Source of the DNA: Nonomuraea aridisoli
GTDB lineage: Bacteria; Actinomycetota; Actinomycetes; Streptosporangiales; Streptosporangiaceae
Assembly: GCF_003236395.1 (NCBI RefSeq)
Contig: NZ_POUD01000047.1
Location: 1-42,951, forward strand
DNA: 42,951 nt
Direction: 5' to 3'
Shown: positions 7,487-15,720 of the stretch, one piece after another
Position numbering within the stretch: the stretch's first letter is position 1
How the letters are laid out: the number at the start of each line of letters is the position of its first letter
Program-made: the position numbers and the translations under genes
The notes under the pieces: generated by a model
Told to the model about the DNA's origin: nothing
Seen by the model: the letters and a program-made list of their open reading frames with translations, nothing else
The model's database searches: none

Positions 7487-9493
7487 TCAGCCCAGACGTG
7501 CCGTCGCGGAGGACAGGCCGCCGCGAACGCTGACGGCGGTCACCTTGACCGTGTCGGCGTCGCCCTTGGTCACGCGGAGCGTCACCTTCTGCGCCTTCCC
7601 ACCGTCCAGGTAGAACTCGGGAGCTTCGCCGACGACCCGCGCACCGTCGACCTCGACGGTGTCAGGGGCGACGATCTTGATCTCCTTCGCCTGCTCCAGC
7701 GCGGTGGGGATGCGGCCGGTGTTCGTGACGGTCGCCGTGATCTCGTGGGTCGCGCCGTCGCTCTGGCCGCCCCTGAGCGGCTTCACCCTCACCTGCGAGA
7801 GGCTCACCTGCGGAAGCGACTCGGACAGGTAGAGGTTGAAGCGCGCCTGGTTCGCGGCCCACTCACCGACCAGATCGGCGGACGGGTTCTGTGACCAGAA
7901 CTTGGGGTTGATCCCGCCGACCTCGACCTCGCCCAGCGTGGGGTGCTGGGCCGTGGTCCACGGCAGGAAGCAGTCGGTACGGCCGTTCTCGGCGCACCAC
8001 CGCGACCGCTCCCAGTCGGAGAACCTGTCGTCGCCGTCGTAGTCCTTGAAGTCGCCGCCGTTCCACAGCTCGTCGCCGTACCAGATGGCGCCGTACTGGA
8101 AGTAGCCGAAGTCGGGCCCGTGACCGAACAGCGGCGCGGGGTCACCGCCGTTGCGGGTGGCGTAGTCGATGTAGACGCTGCCGGTGTAGCGGTAGCCGGT
8201 GAACCCGGCGCCCGCCTTGTCGAAGTGCTCGTACAGTCTGCGGTCGCTCGTGTACATGCACTCCTTCGGGTCACAGGTCGAGGGCCCCCGGAGGTGCATG
8301 GGCACCCGCGTGTCCATGCTGTTCACCACGCCGATGTTCGTGTGGGACATCAGCCAGGTGTAGACGTGGCGGGTCTCCGGCTCCGACAACGGGTACGCGC
8401 CGGCGCCGCCCTGGGTCAGGTTCCGGCCTGTCGCGTCGTTCTCCGGCATCACGTGCCAGTTGTAGGGGTAGTTGCGGTGCAGGTCGAGGCCGCCGACACC
8501 GTCCTCGTTGACGTCACCGTCACCGTCGTTGTCGACTCCCTCGGAGAACATGAGGTAGTCGCCGTTGCCGGCGCCGACGTTGCGCATGACGTTCTTGGCG
8601 GGGTCGCGTTCGTCGACCACGTGCGTTCCCTTGCCCGCGCCGACGTACTGGCGCATCTGGCTCAGGTATCCGTCTTTGTTGAGGTCGTCGCCGGAGTCCT
8701 CGTCGAGCTTGCCGTCGCCGTCGTTGTCCTGGGGCCGTACCGACGACCGGTTCGTCTGGGCGGTGTAGAGGTACAGGTCGTGCCCGTCCGGGTTGTTCAC
8801 CGGCCGGATGTAGAAGGCCTTCTCGGCGAGCAGTTCGTCGACCTTGTCGTCCTTGCCGGCCTGCGTGATCAGATGGTGCGCGAGCCACAGCGCGCTCTCG
8901 GCCGAGGACGTCTCGCCGGAGTGCCGGTTGCCCTCGAAGAAGGCGGCCGGCTTGTCGGTGTCGGCGCCGGTGGACTTGTTCGTGATGGTCAGCTGGTAGA
9001 TCGGCTGACCGCTGAAGCTCTCGCCGACGACGTACAGGTCGACCAGGTCAGGGTGGTCGTGGGCCCACTTCTTCAGCCACCACTGGATCTCTATCCCGGT
9101 GTGGAAGTGGTCGAAGTCCATCTGCCCGGGCTGCTTCGGCTGCACTTGGGGGTACTCGACGACGTCGAAGGTGCTTTCGCCGTCACGCGCGCCGGCGATC
9201 GTGATGGTGGGAGTCGTCGGGGTGACGCTCTCCGGGAAGGGGCCCGGGTCCGTGGCCGGCTGCAGGCCGACGGTGTACTTCGTGGCCGAGGACAGCCGCG
9301 TGCCGCCCAATGCGACGGTGCCGTCCGTTCCCCACACGGGCGCGTTGGTCATGACGACGGCGGTGCCCACCAGCAGGGCGGCCAGCGCCGCGAGGGGGCG
9401 CTTTACGGGCCGCCGTGGGCGGGGTGGATGCGGAATCGCCGGATCGGGAGAGGAGGCGTCTGGTAACGGATGAGAGTTGTCGGAGGAGCCCAC
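7487..9493 (-). CDS. Secreted M14 (zinc carboxypeptidase-type) metallopeptidase
   Basis: A 668-residue exported protein. GTG 9493 is chosen because AGGAG lies eight bases upstream. A basic N-region (about 30 residues, ending RPRRPVKRP) precedes a hydrophobic signal core LAALAALLVGTAVV. The M14 domain has the HSGE zinc motif (H191, E194), PVNNPDG and LDLHRNYPYNW, then acidic DNDGDG-type calcium-like loops. A C-terminal beta-sandwich (about 560-668) closes the protein. Canonical carboxypeptidase A has Asn-Arg in the LDLHRN position and a third zinc His where NSMDT (391-395) occurs here. I recall similar residues in related actinomycete proteins, so this may be a subfamily trait. It probably digests extracellular peptides. 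Confidence 0.9.
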   Translation of the reverse strand: MGSSDNSHPLPDASSPDPAIPHPPRPRRPVKRPLAALAALLVGTAVVMTNAPVWGTDGTVALGGTRLSSATKYTVGLQPATDPGPFPESVTPTTPTITIAGARDGESTFDVVEYPQVQPKQPGQMDFDHFHTGIEIQWWLKKWAHDHPDLVDLYVVGESFSGQPIYQLTITNKSTGADTDKPAAFFEGNRHSGETSSAESALWLAHHLITQAGKDDKVDELLAEKAFYIRPVNNPDGHDLYLYTAQTNRSSVRPQDNDGDGKLDEDSGDDLNKDGYLSQMRQYVGAGKGTHVVDERDPAKNVMRNVGAGNGDYLMFSEGVDNDGDGDVNEDGVGGLDLHRNYPYNWHVMPENDATGRNLTQGGAGAYPLSEPETRHVYTWLMSHTNIGVVNSMDTRVPMHLRGPSTCDPKECMYTSDRRLYEHFDKAGAGFTGYRYTGSVYIDYATRNGGDPAPLFGHGPDFGYFQYGAIWYGDELWNGGDFKDYDGDDRFSDWERSRWCAENGRTDCFLPWTTAQHPTLGEVEVGGINPKFWSQNPSADLVGEWAANQARFNLYLSESLPQVSLSQVRVKPLRGGQSDGATHEITATVTNTGRIPTALEQAKEIKIVAPDTVEVDGARVVGEAPEFYLDGGKAQKVTLRVTKGDADTVKVTAVSVRGGLSSATARLG

Positions 9494-9521
9494 GGCAGAT
9501 CTCCTGTCGTCACCTCGGTGA

Positions 9522-9543
9522 ATGCCTCGCCTGTCGGAGGCAT
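9522..9543 (-). promoter_or_regulatory. Leader hairpin upstream of the M14 peptidase
   Basis: ATGCCTC (9522-9528) and GAGGCAT (9537-9543) form a 7-bp stem with an 8-base loop in the 5' leader, about 30 bases before the GTG. On the coding strand, AGGAG of the ribosome site can also pair with CTCCT just inside the gene, enclosing the start codon. Regulation of translation is possible but unproven. Confidence 0.35.
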
Positions 9544-9699
9544 GGCAAACACGTTGTATGTCGGGGGCGCCACCCGCTGGGTAATACCAGTGATCAACGT
9601 AAACCACCATTTTCCGCGTGTAAATATCAGAGTCGGGTCAAACTAGTACATCAAGCTCTGTTTCGGACGTTCTGACTGGTGGACGACTCGGAGAGCACG

Positions 9700-9735
9700 A
9701 AGGCCCGCCTCCAGGAGAAACCTGGAGCGGGCCTT
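9700..9735. terminator. Terminator-like hairpin
   Basis: AAGGCCCGC..CCAGG pairs with CCTGG.GCGGGCCTT, leaving a small loop. The + strand sequence is almost the same as the hairpin after tRNA-Arg at 235-270. It can act in either direction; here the nearest transcripts come from the minus-strand operon to the right. Confidence 0.65.
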
Positions 9736-9745
9736 TGATTCGCCT

Positions 9746-9763
9746 GCCGGCGCCTTCGCCGGC
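9746..9763. terminator. GC-rich hairpin
   Basis: GCCGGCG (9746-9752) and CGCCGGC (9757-9763) form a perfect 7-bp stem with a CCTT loop. It is the middle of three hairpins in the intergenic region. Confidence 0.45.
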
Positions 9764-9774
9764 GTGCCGATGGT

Positions 9775-9817
9775 GAGCCGGTGTCACGGGGTCCTGGCAG
9801 GGCCCCGTGACCGGCTC
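9775..9817 (-). terminator. Terminator of the serine hydrolase/hypothetical operon
   Basis: GAGCCG plus GTCACGGGG (9775-9791, with a two-base bulge) pairs with CCCCGTGAC plus CGGCTC (9803-9817), a 15-bp stem. It starts 19 bases after the stop of the gene at 9836. Confidence 0.7.
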
Positions 9818-9835
9818 TGGCGGGACGACATCGGA

Positions 9836-10243
9836 TCAGGCGGCGTCGAGCGCTTCGGTGATCTTGCGGGCCATGTCCAGCAGGGTAGGGCCGGGCCCGC
9901 CCTTCTGGGCCTGGGCGGCCGCCTCGATGGCGATGAGGACGGTGGCGCGGAAGTTGCCGGCCTCGTCCGGTGCCTGCTTCTTCAGCAGGCTCATGGCCTC
10001 GGTCAGGGCAGGCAGCACGTGGTCGGCCAGGGCGGCGACGGACTTGCCGTTCAGGTCGATGTCCTTGGTCTTCTCGGCGAGCACGTGCCCGATCAGGCCG
10101 GTCGCCGACGCCAGCGCGATGGAGCCGTCGGTGGCGATCTTGTGCGGCGAGCCGGCGGCGCCGGCGGCGGACATCAGCGTGACGGCGCCGTAGGCGGCGG
10201 TGCGCAGGGTGCTCTTGTCCTGGTCGGTGAGGGTGACGGACAT
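9836..10243 (-). CDS. Hypothetical protein, helical, cotranscribed with serine hydrolase
   Basis: A 135-residue protein I cannot assign to a family. It starts MSVTLTDQDKSTLRTAAYGA, is alanine-rich with predicted amphipathic helices throughout, has no signal peptide or membrane span, no cysteine, and ends MARKITEALDAA. A strong AAGGAG lies nine bases before ATG 10243. It is 66 bases downstream of the serine hydrolase on the same strand and is followed by strong terminators, so the two very probably form an operon. No function is inferred. Confidence 0.8.
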   Translation of the reverse strand: MSVTLTDQDKSTLRTAAYGAVTLMSAAGAAGSPHKIATDGSIALASATGLIGHVLAEKTKDIDLNGKSVAALADHVLPALTEAMSLLKKQAPDEAGNFRATVLIAIEAAAQAQKGGPGPTLLDMARKITEALDAA

Positions 10244-10309
10244 GGTGATGTGCTCCTTGGAAGTTGGTCGAACGGAGGGATGGTGGGATGCGGCCGGGCC
10301 GAGAGGGTC

Positions 10310-11542
10310 TCAGTCGTCGATGGCCTGGTAGAGCGTGGTCCAGAAGTCGACCATCAGGTGCGCCGGGTTCGGGACGGTGTAGCCGAGCTGGCAGAGCAGG
10401 ATGCCGGTGAGCTGATTGGACGGGTCGGCGTAGCTGGAGGTGCCGCTGCCGCCGTCCCAGCCGAACTGGCCGATCGGCGCGTAGTCGCCGCGGTAGGTGC
10501 GCACCGCCATGCCGTAGCCCCAGCCGCCCTGCTGACCCTGACCGAAGGAGATGTGGACGTTGTTGACGGCCGTGGCGTGGCGGGGGGCCTGCTGCTCGGG
10601 GGTGAGCCGGTTGGTGGTCATCAGCTCGACCGCGGGCCGGGACAGGATCCGCTTGCCCTGGTGGATGCCGCCGTTGAGCAGCATCTGGAAGTAGGCGTGG
10701 TAGTCGTCGGCGGTGGAGACCAGCCCGCCACCGCCGCCCTGGAACGCCGGAGGCCGGCTCCACCGTCCGCCCTTGGGCTCGTCCCAGGCGAGGAACTCGC
10801 CGGTGATCGGGTCGGGCGCGTACAGGGGGGGCAGCCGGTCGATCTTGTCGGCGGGCACGTGGAAGCCGGTGTCCTTCATACCGAGGGGCTCGAAGACGCG
10901 CTCGCGCAGGAACTCCTCGAACGACTGGCCGGTGACCCGGGAGACCAGCACCCCGGCCAGGTCGTTGCTGATGTGGTACTGCCAGCGCTCGCCGGGCTGG
11001 TACTGCAGCGGGAGCTCGCCCAGGCGGCGCATCCACTCGTCCGGCTCAGGCACCTCCACCGGCAGGTTGGGCGTGAGCCCCTGCTCGAAGACCGCGTTCA
11101 TGATCGGCGTGCCCAGCGCCGTGAAGTCCATGCCGAGCCCGAACGTGGAGGTCAGCACGTCCCGCACGGTGATCGGCCGGCGGGCCGGCACGGTGTCGTC
11201 GAGCGGGGCGTCGGGCCGCGCCAGCACCTGACGGTCGGCCAGTTCCGGCAGCCACGGATCCACCGGGTCGTCCAGGCGCAGCCGGCACTCGTCCAGCAGG
11301 ACCATCACCGCCGCGATCGACACCGGCTTGGACGTGGAGGCCATCCGGAAGATCGTGTCCCGGCGCATCGGCGCGCCCCCGCCGTGCTCCATCGTGCCGA
11401 GCGCCTCGACGTGCGTCTGACCGCCGCGGCTGACCAGGGCGACCAGGCCGGGGATCTTCCCGGACTCGACATGCCGCGCCAGCACGTCGCGCAGTCTGCT
11501 CAGGCCCGATGCGGAGAAGCCGCTGCTGTTCGTTCCCATCAT
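10310..11542 (-). CDS. Serine hydrolase, beta-lactamase/class C (esterase family VIII-like)
   Basis: A 410-residue cytoplasmic protein of the beta-lactamase-related serine hydrolases. The SxxK motif is in FRMASTSKPVS (about residues 65-75), the tyrosine motif is WQYHISNDLAG, and a GWDGGSGTSSY segment replaces the KTG triad. Lack of a signal peptide and the family VIII-like motifs favour an esterase or amidase over a true beta-lactamase. ATG 11542 follows AAGGAG by four bases and the adjacent ATG 11539 by seven, so the second may be the real start. The frame extends to 11905 but without supporting sequence. It forms an operon with the hypothetical protein at 9836. Confidence 0.88.
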   Translation of the reverse strand: MMGTNSSGFSASGLSRLRDVLARHVESGKIPGLVALVSRGGQTHVEALGTMEHGGGAPMRRDTIFRMASTSKPVSIAAVMVLLDECRLRLDDPVDPWLPELADRQVLARPDAPLDDTVPARRPITVRDVLTSTFGLGMDFTALGTPIMNAVFEQGLTPNLPVEVPEPDEWMRRLGELPLQYQPGERWQYHISNDLAGVLVSRVTGQSFEEFLRERVFEPLGMKDTGFHVPADKIDRLPPLYAPDPITGEFLAWDEPKGGRWSRPPAFQGGGGGLVSTADDYHAYFQMLLNGGIHQGKRILSRPAVELMTTNRLTPEQQAPRHATAVNNVHISFGQGQQGGWGYGMAVRTYRGDYAPIGQFGWDGGSGTSSYADPSNQLTGILLCQLGYTVPNPAHLMVDFWTTLYQAIDD

Positions 11543-11869
11543 GAGTCTCCTTGCGTACAGTCCTCGAAATCCGGCCCGGTGCGGCGCCCGTGGCCTCGGT
11601 GAGTTCGTGGTTCTCGTCGAGGTCGCGGCCGCTGAACCGTTCATGGCGTCAACCATCGCCGACCGCTCTGATACGGGGCCGTCGCCGCTCTGACGCCGCG
11701 GCTGACACGCGACTGACACCAGCCGCCCCGGCATGACTCCGTGGCGTTGCGCATCGCGGAAATGGCCGCCTCCGGAATCGGCCGCCCAAGATCTACGAAC
11801 TGCCGTTAAGTCGTAGGATCTGCGTGTATATGGCGTTATCGCCGACCGGACATTCGGTAGGGAGTTTCT
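11543..11869. other. Intergenic region between serine hydrolase and PH-domain gene
   Basis: No gene is supported in these 327 bases. CTACGA (11793-11798) and TCGTAG (11811-11816) form an inverted repeat 54 bases upstream of the PH-domain start and may be an operator or hairpin. TATATG near 11827 could be a -10 for that gene. The rest is ordinary high-GC spacer. Confidence 0.5.
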
Positions 11870-12241
11870 GTGAACCAGTCCATCCCGTACGACAAGCAGG
11901 AACAACTGCAGCAGATCCAGAGCGGTCTCATGCAGAACGAGCAGATCATCGCCGTCTATGACGCGATCGGTGCGGGAACGGGATTTCTAGGGCTCACCGA
12001 CCGCCGCGTAATCATCCAGGACAAGTCGTTCATCGGGAAGAAAGTCGCGATCACCAGCATTCCCTACTCGAAGATCACCAGTGTCAGCGTGGTCAGCAAC
12101 AAGTCCTTCGCCGGGTCCTTCTTCTCGTCAGGTTCGATCGCGATCAACGTAGGCACCCACGTGTACGAGGTCGATTTCCGGGGCGAGCAGAAAAGCCACC
12201 ACGTCCACAACGTGATCCTGCATTTCATCTCCCAGCGCTGA
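11870..12241 (+). CDS. Bacterial PH-domain protein
   Basis: A 123-residue soluble protein resembling bacterial pleckstrin-homology-like domains (bPH, YvbH-type). Visible features are an N-terminal helix, then GTGFLGLTDRRVIIQD, IPYSKITSVSVVSNKSFAGS and the final VYEVDFRGEQKSHHVHNVIL. The function of this family is not established. GTG 11870 follows GGTAGGGAG. Its codons are noticeably less G/C-biased than those of its neighbours, and it stands alone between a divergent and a convergent gene, so recent transfer is possible. A strong hairpin follows at 12405. Confidence 0.85.
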   Translation: MNQSIPYDKQEQLQQIQSGLMQNEQIIAVYDAIGAGTGFLGLTDRRVIIQDKSFIGKKVAITSIPYSKITSVSVVSNKSFAGSFFSSGSIAINVGTHVYEVDFRGEQKSHHVHNVILHFISQR

Positions 12242-12404
12242 CGCCCAGGGCCGGTGAGGACGAGCGGAAGCCGGGTCGCGGCCATCCCTTTCAGATTCCG
12301 GTCGGCGAGCATCCGGAGGATGAAACTCGTACCGCTCCCAAGCCTCACCGGAAAATCGAGGCGCGCTGTGCTCCCTCGCTTCGAACAGGACGCGAACCCG
12401 CCGG

Positions 12405-12443
12405 CCGCTGGGATGCGTGGGGCAACCCCACGCATCCCAGCGG
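12405..12443. terminator. Perfect 18-bp bidirectional terminator hairpin
   Basis: CCGCTGGGATGCGTGGGG (12405-12422) pairs base for base with 12426-12443 around a three-base CAA loop. It sits between the convergent PH-domain and zinc-free dehydrogenase genes. No U tract follows on either strand. Confidence 0.8.
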
Positions 12444-12492
12444 ACGCCCGTGGAAGGGCGCTGGTTCGGCCCCCGGAGTCGCGGGGACGGAG

Positions 12493-13416
12493 TCAGACGG
12501 TGAGGACGATCTTGCCGCGGGTGCGGCCGGTGGCGCTCAGGCGCCACGCTTCGGCGGCCTGCTCGAGCGGCAGCGTCTTGTCCACGTGAATCGTCATCTT
12601 GCCCGCGTCGACGAGCTCGGCCAGGGTCGCCAGGTCGGCCGCGTCGGGGCGGACCCAGATGACGTGGCCGCCGAGCTCCTGGGCCCGTCCCCCGGCGATG
12701 GAGACCACCCGGTCGGCCCGCCCCGCCAGCGCGAACGACGTTTCCACCGCCTCCTCACTGCCGACGAAGTCGAGAGCGGCGTCGACGCCTTCCGGCGCCA
12801 GGGCGCGGACCCGGTCGGCCAGGCCCTCGCCGTAGGAGACCGGTTCGGCGCCCAGCGAGCGCAGGAAGTCGTGGTTGCGCTCGCTCGCGGTGCCGATGAC
12901 GCGGGCCCCGAGCGCCACCGCGATCTGCACGCCGAACGATCCCACCCCGCCGGCCGCCGCGTGGACCAGCACCGTGTCGCCTTCCGTCACCCCGGCGCGT
13001 TTGATCGCCTGGTACGCGGTCAGCCCCGCCAGCGGCACCCCCGCCGCCTGCTCCCAGGTCGCGGAGGACGGCTTCTTGGCGAGCATCCGCACGTTCGCCG
13101 AGACGAGCTCGGCGTAGGTGCCGTTCTGCGCCCAGTCCTTGCGCGCGTAACCGTAGACCTCGTCGCCGACCGCGAACTCCGGGGAGTCGAGCCCGACGCG
13201 TTCGACGACGCCGGCCACGTCCCAGCCGGGGATCAGGGGGAAACCGGTCTCCATGATCGGATCGAGGTACCCGGCGGCGAGCTTCCAGTCCACGGGATTC
13301 ACGCCCGCGGCCTTGACCCGGATCAACACCTCACCGGGCGCCACCTTGGGCTCGGGAAGGTCGACGACCCGAAGATCGTCCGCCGAGCCGAACTTCTCCA
13401 GAACGACCGCTTTCAT
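12493..13416 (-). CDS. NADP-dependent MDR-family oxidoreductase (quinone reductase-like)
   Basis: A 307-residue medium-chain dehydrogenase/reductase of the zinc-free quinone oxidoreductase branch. It has the GroES-like N-terminus (VLIRVKAAGVNPVDWK, IPGWDVAGVVERVG) and the Rossmann motif HAAAGGVGSFGVQIA. The structural and catalytic zinc cysteines of alcohol dehydrogenases are missing. It probably reduces quinones or enones with NADPH. It precedes, by 90 bases and on the same strand as, an SDR and an alcohol dehydrogenase, with which it may share regulation. Confidence 0.92.
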   Translation of the reverse strand: MKAVVLEKFGSADDLRVVDLPEPKVAPGEVLIRVKAAGVNPVDWKLAAGYLDPIMETGFPLIPGWDVAGVVERVGLDSPEFAVGDEVYGYARKDWAQNGTYAELVSANVRMLAKKPSSATWEQAAGVPLAGLTAYQAIKRAGVTEGDTVLVHAAAGGVGSFGVQIAVALGARVIGTASERNHDFLRSLGAEPVSYGEGLADRVRALAPEGVDAALDFVGSEEAVETSFALAGRADRVVSIAGGRAQELGGHVIWVRPDAADLATLAELVDAGKMTIHVDKTLPLEQAAEAWRLSATGRTRGKIVLTV

Positions 13417-13506
13417 ATCGATGAACTCCGCTCCGCTGTCACTTCCGGCCCCGTCGTCCGACGTGACCGGATATCGCCAGGCCAGCGTATGCGCCGGCCC
13501 GGCGGA

Positions 13507-14415
13507 TCACGCGGCAGGGCGGGGCGGGGCGGCGCCCGGGAACAACTCGCCGAAGCCCATCCGGTCGAGGAACTTCTCCTGCGCCTCGAGCAGGGCGTCG
13601 GTGAGCTCCTCGACGCCGGCGTCGGTGAAGTCGACCACGCTGCGGAACGGCCGGGTGCCGGGAGGCAGGGCGAGGATGCGGGTGATCTCCTCGGCGACGG
13701 CGACCGGGTCGGCGTCGGCTCCCCGGAACAGGGTCTCGGTGGCCGCTTCGTTCCTGGCGACCATGTCCCCGAGAACGGCGTCGTAGTCCCGCGCCACCGG
13801 GATGTCGCCGGCGTGGTCGGCGTTCGGGAAGTGCGAGGTGCCCTTGGTGAACGGGCCCGGCATCACGATGGTCGTCTCGATGCCGAACCGGCCGACCTCG
13901 TACGCGGTGACCTGCGCCAGGATGTCGAAGGCCGCCTTCGAGGCCACGTACGGGCCGAGGAACGCCGGCACCACGACGGAGGAGGTGCTGCCGACGTACA
14001 GCAGCGTCCCGGAGCGGCGGGCCCGCAGGTGCGGCAGCACCGCGCGGTTGACCCGCTGCGCGCCGATGACGTTCACGTCGAACAGGCTCGTGACGTTCTC
14101 GGCGGTGAACGCCTCCACGTAACCGACGAACAGGTGGCCGGCGTTGTGGACGACGGTGTCGAGCCGCCCGGTGGCCTCGACGACGGTCGTGACGGCGGCG
14201 TCGACGGAGGCCTGGTCGCGGACGTCGAGCTCGACGATCCGCAGGTCGAGCCCGTTATGCCGGGCGAAGTCGAGCAGCTCGCCCGCATGGTCGGCGTTGC
14301 GTCCGCCGGGGTCGCGCATGCTCGCGTAGACGGTGTGGCCGGCGCCGGCCAGCGCGCGGGCGGTGAGGTTGCCGATCCCGCTGGAGGCGCCGGTGATGAG
14401 TACGACGGAGGACAT
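13507..14415 (-). CDS. SDR-family oxidoreductase
   Basis: A 302-residue short-chain dehydrogenase/reductase: TGASSGIG at residues 8-15, HNAG in place of NNAG, and the YVASK active-site Tyr/Lys. The extended C-terminus (about 60 residues past the core, ending FGELFPGAAPPRPAA) fits the 17beta-hydroxysteroid-dehydrogenase-like group. It lies 57 bases downstream of the zinc alcohol dehydrogenase on the same strand, and the two likely form an operon under the divergent XRE regulator. Confidence 0.92.
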   Translation of the reverse strand: MSSVVLITGASSGIGNLTARALAGAGHTVYASMRDPGGRNADHAGELLDFARHNGLDLRIVELDVRDQASVDAAVTTVVEATGRLDTVVHNAGHLFVGYVEAFTAENVTSLFDVNVIGAQRVNRAVLPHLRARRSGTLLYVGSTSSVVVPAFLGPYVASKAAFDILAQVTAYEVGRFGIETTIVMPGPFTKGTSHFPNADHAGDIPVARDYDAVLGDMVARNEAATETLFRGADADPVAVAEEITRILALPPGTRPFRSVVDFTDAGVEELTDALLEAQEKFLDRMGFGELFPGAAPPRPAA

Positions 14416-14472
14416 CTTCTTCTCTCTGGTTCGCGGGCGGGCCGCCGTGGCGAGCGACGGCCCGTCGGATGG

Positions 14473-15498
14473 TCAGTTGCCCGTGGTCAGCACCATGCGG
14501 AAACGGACGTCGCCGCTGGTGGCCCTGGCGAAGGCGGAGCCGGCCTCCTCCAGCGGAGCCTGCTCGGTCCATGCCCGCACCCCGGTCTGGGCGGCGAACC
14601 GGAGGGTGTCCTGCGTGTCGATCGAGATGCCCGAGAAGTGGCCGTAGACGCGCTTGCCTCCGTGACCGAGCTGGAAGAGCGACGCCTCGACCTTCTCCAT
14701 GCTGAGCCCGGCGAGCACGAGCTCGCCGTGCAGCCCCAGCCCGTCGATGGTCGCCGCCGCCGCCGCGGCCGACGACACCGTGGACAGCACGACCTTGGCC
14801 CCGCCGAGCGCCTGCAGCTCCTTGGCGACGTCGGCCGTGGTGCTGTCGATGTAGTGGCTCGCACCGAGCTGCCGGGCGAGCTCGGCCTTGTCGCCGCGGG
14901 CGATGGCGACCGTACGGAAGCCCATCTTCGCCGCGAACTGCACCCCGAGGTGGCCCAGCCCGCCGAGGCCGAGGATCGCCACGGTGTCCCCAGGACGGGC
15001 GGCGCTGCGGCGCAGGGCGTTGAACACGGTCACGCCGGCGCACGCGAGCGGCGCCGCCTCGGCGGCCGTCAGCTCGTCCGGGATCGCCGCGAGGGTCGTC
15101 ACGGGAACGACGACGGAGTCGGCGTAGCCGCCGGGGTAGCTGACGCTCGGGACCTGCAGTTCCTCGCAGTAGATCCCCTCACCGGTACGGCAGGCGTCAC
15201 AGTGGCCGCAGCTCCCGCCGTACCAGCCGACGGCCACGCGGTCGCCGACGGACCAGCCGGTCACGCCCGGCCCGACGGCGTCGACGCGCCCGGCGATCTC
15301 GTGGCCGAGGACGACGGGGAAGGTCACACCCGGGAAGTGGCCGGCGCCGACCAGCATGTCCGAGTGCGTGCAGACACCGCACGCCTCGACGGTGACGCGG
15401 ACCTGGTTGACGCCCGGCTCGTGGACAGGCAGCTCGACCAGGGTGAACCCGGCACCGGGCGCGGCGATCTGCATCTGCCGGTTGACAGTGATGGACAT
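14473..15498 (-). CDS. Zinc-dependent alcohol dehydrogenase (AdhP-like)
   Basis: A 341-residue class III-fold alcohol dehydrogenase. Catalytic-zinc ligands are in ACGVCTHSD and LGHEIAG; the structural-zinc cysteines are CGHCDACRTGEGIYC. The cofactor motif is GLGGLGHLGVQFAAKMG. It should oxidise primary or secondary alcohols, or reduce aldehydes, using NAD(P). I placed the start at ATG 15498 after a G-rich ribosome site; the frame extends to 15573 without support. It is the first gene of a probable ADH-SDR operon and diverges from the XRE regulator at 15721. Confidence 0.92.
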   Translation of the reverse strand: MSITVNRQMQIAAPGAGFTLVELPVHEPGVNQVRVTVEACGVCTHSDMLVGAGHFPGVTFPVVLGHEIAGRVDAVGPGVTGWSVGDRVAVGWYGGSCGHCDACRTGEGIYCEELQVPSVSYPGGYADSVVVPVTTLAAIPDELTAAEAAPLACAGVTVFNALRRSAARPGDTVAILGLGGLGHLGVQFAAKMGFRTVAIARGDKAELARQLGASHYIDSTTADVAKELQALGGAKVVLSTVSSAAAAAATIDGLGLHGELVLAGLSMEKVEASLFQLGHGGKRVYGHFSGISIDTQDTLRFAAQTGVRAWTEQAPLEEAGSAFARATSGDVRFRMVLTTGN

Positions 15499-15720
15499 GG
15501 AACCCCCATGCTGAACGGTGTGTGAGGCCGGGCGGCCGTTGCCCCCGGCGCATTCATCGTCAGCCGCCGCCACGACGGGAACCAGGCTCTGCCAGAACGT
15601 GGCTACGGGGCCCTTGCCACACCACCGGCCGCCTTGTCAAGGCCGACGACTGGGCTTGACGAGCCGTGGCTAACCGGCGGCCATGGGGGTTACCTGGTGG
15701 GTGGTGTAAGGAGGGGCCAC

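Larger units (their letters stand above)
9494..9835. other. Gene-free region between M14 peptidase and serine-hydrolase operon
   Basis: This 342-base stretch holds no convincing gene. From left to right it contains the M14 leader with its hairpin, an unusually A/T-rich section (about 9540-9660) that should hold the M14 promoter, and then three successive strong hairpins (9700-9735, 9746-9763, 9775-9817). Confidence 0.7.

Noticed and set aside
9494..9610. Riboswitch (c-di-AMP ydaO type) in the leader of the secreted M14 peptidase
   Set aside because: Such riboswitches precede some actinomycete wall-lytic genes, but I could not find the conserved core here.
10310..11542. Antibiotic-resistance class C beta-lactamase
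   Set aside because: No signal peptide and no KTG triad. It fits family VIII-type esterases better.
12586..15525. A 979-codon open frame on the + strand
   Set aside because: It lies antisense to three well-supported minus-strand genes (MDR reductase, SDR, ADH) and its translation is rich in Arg, Gly, Asp and His with no domain pattern. It is a shadow of GC-rich codon bias.
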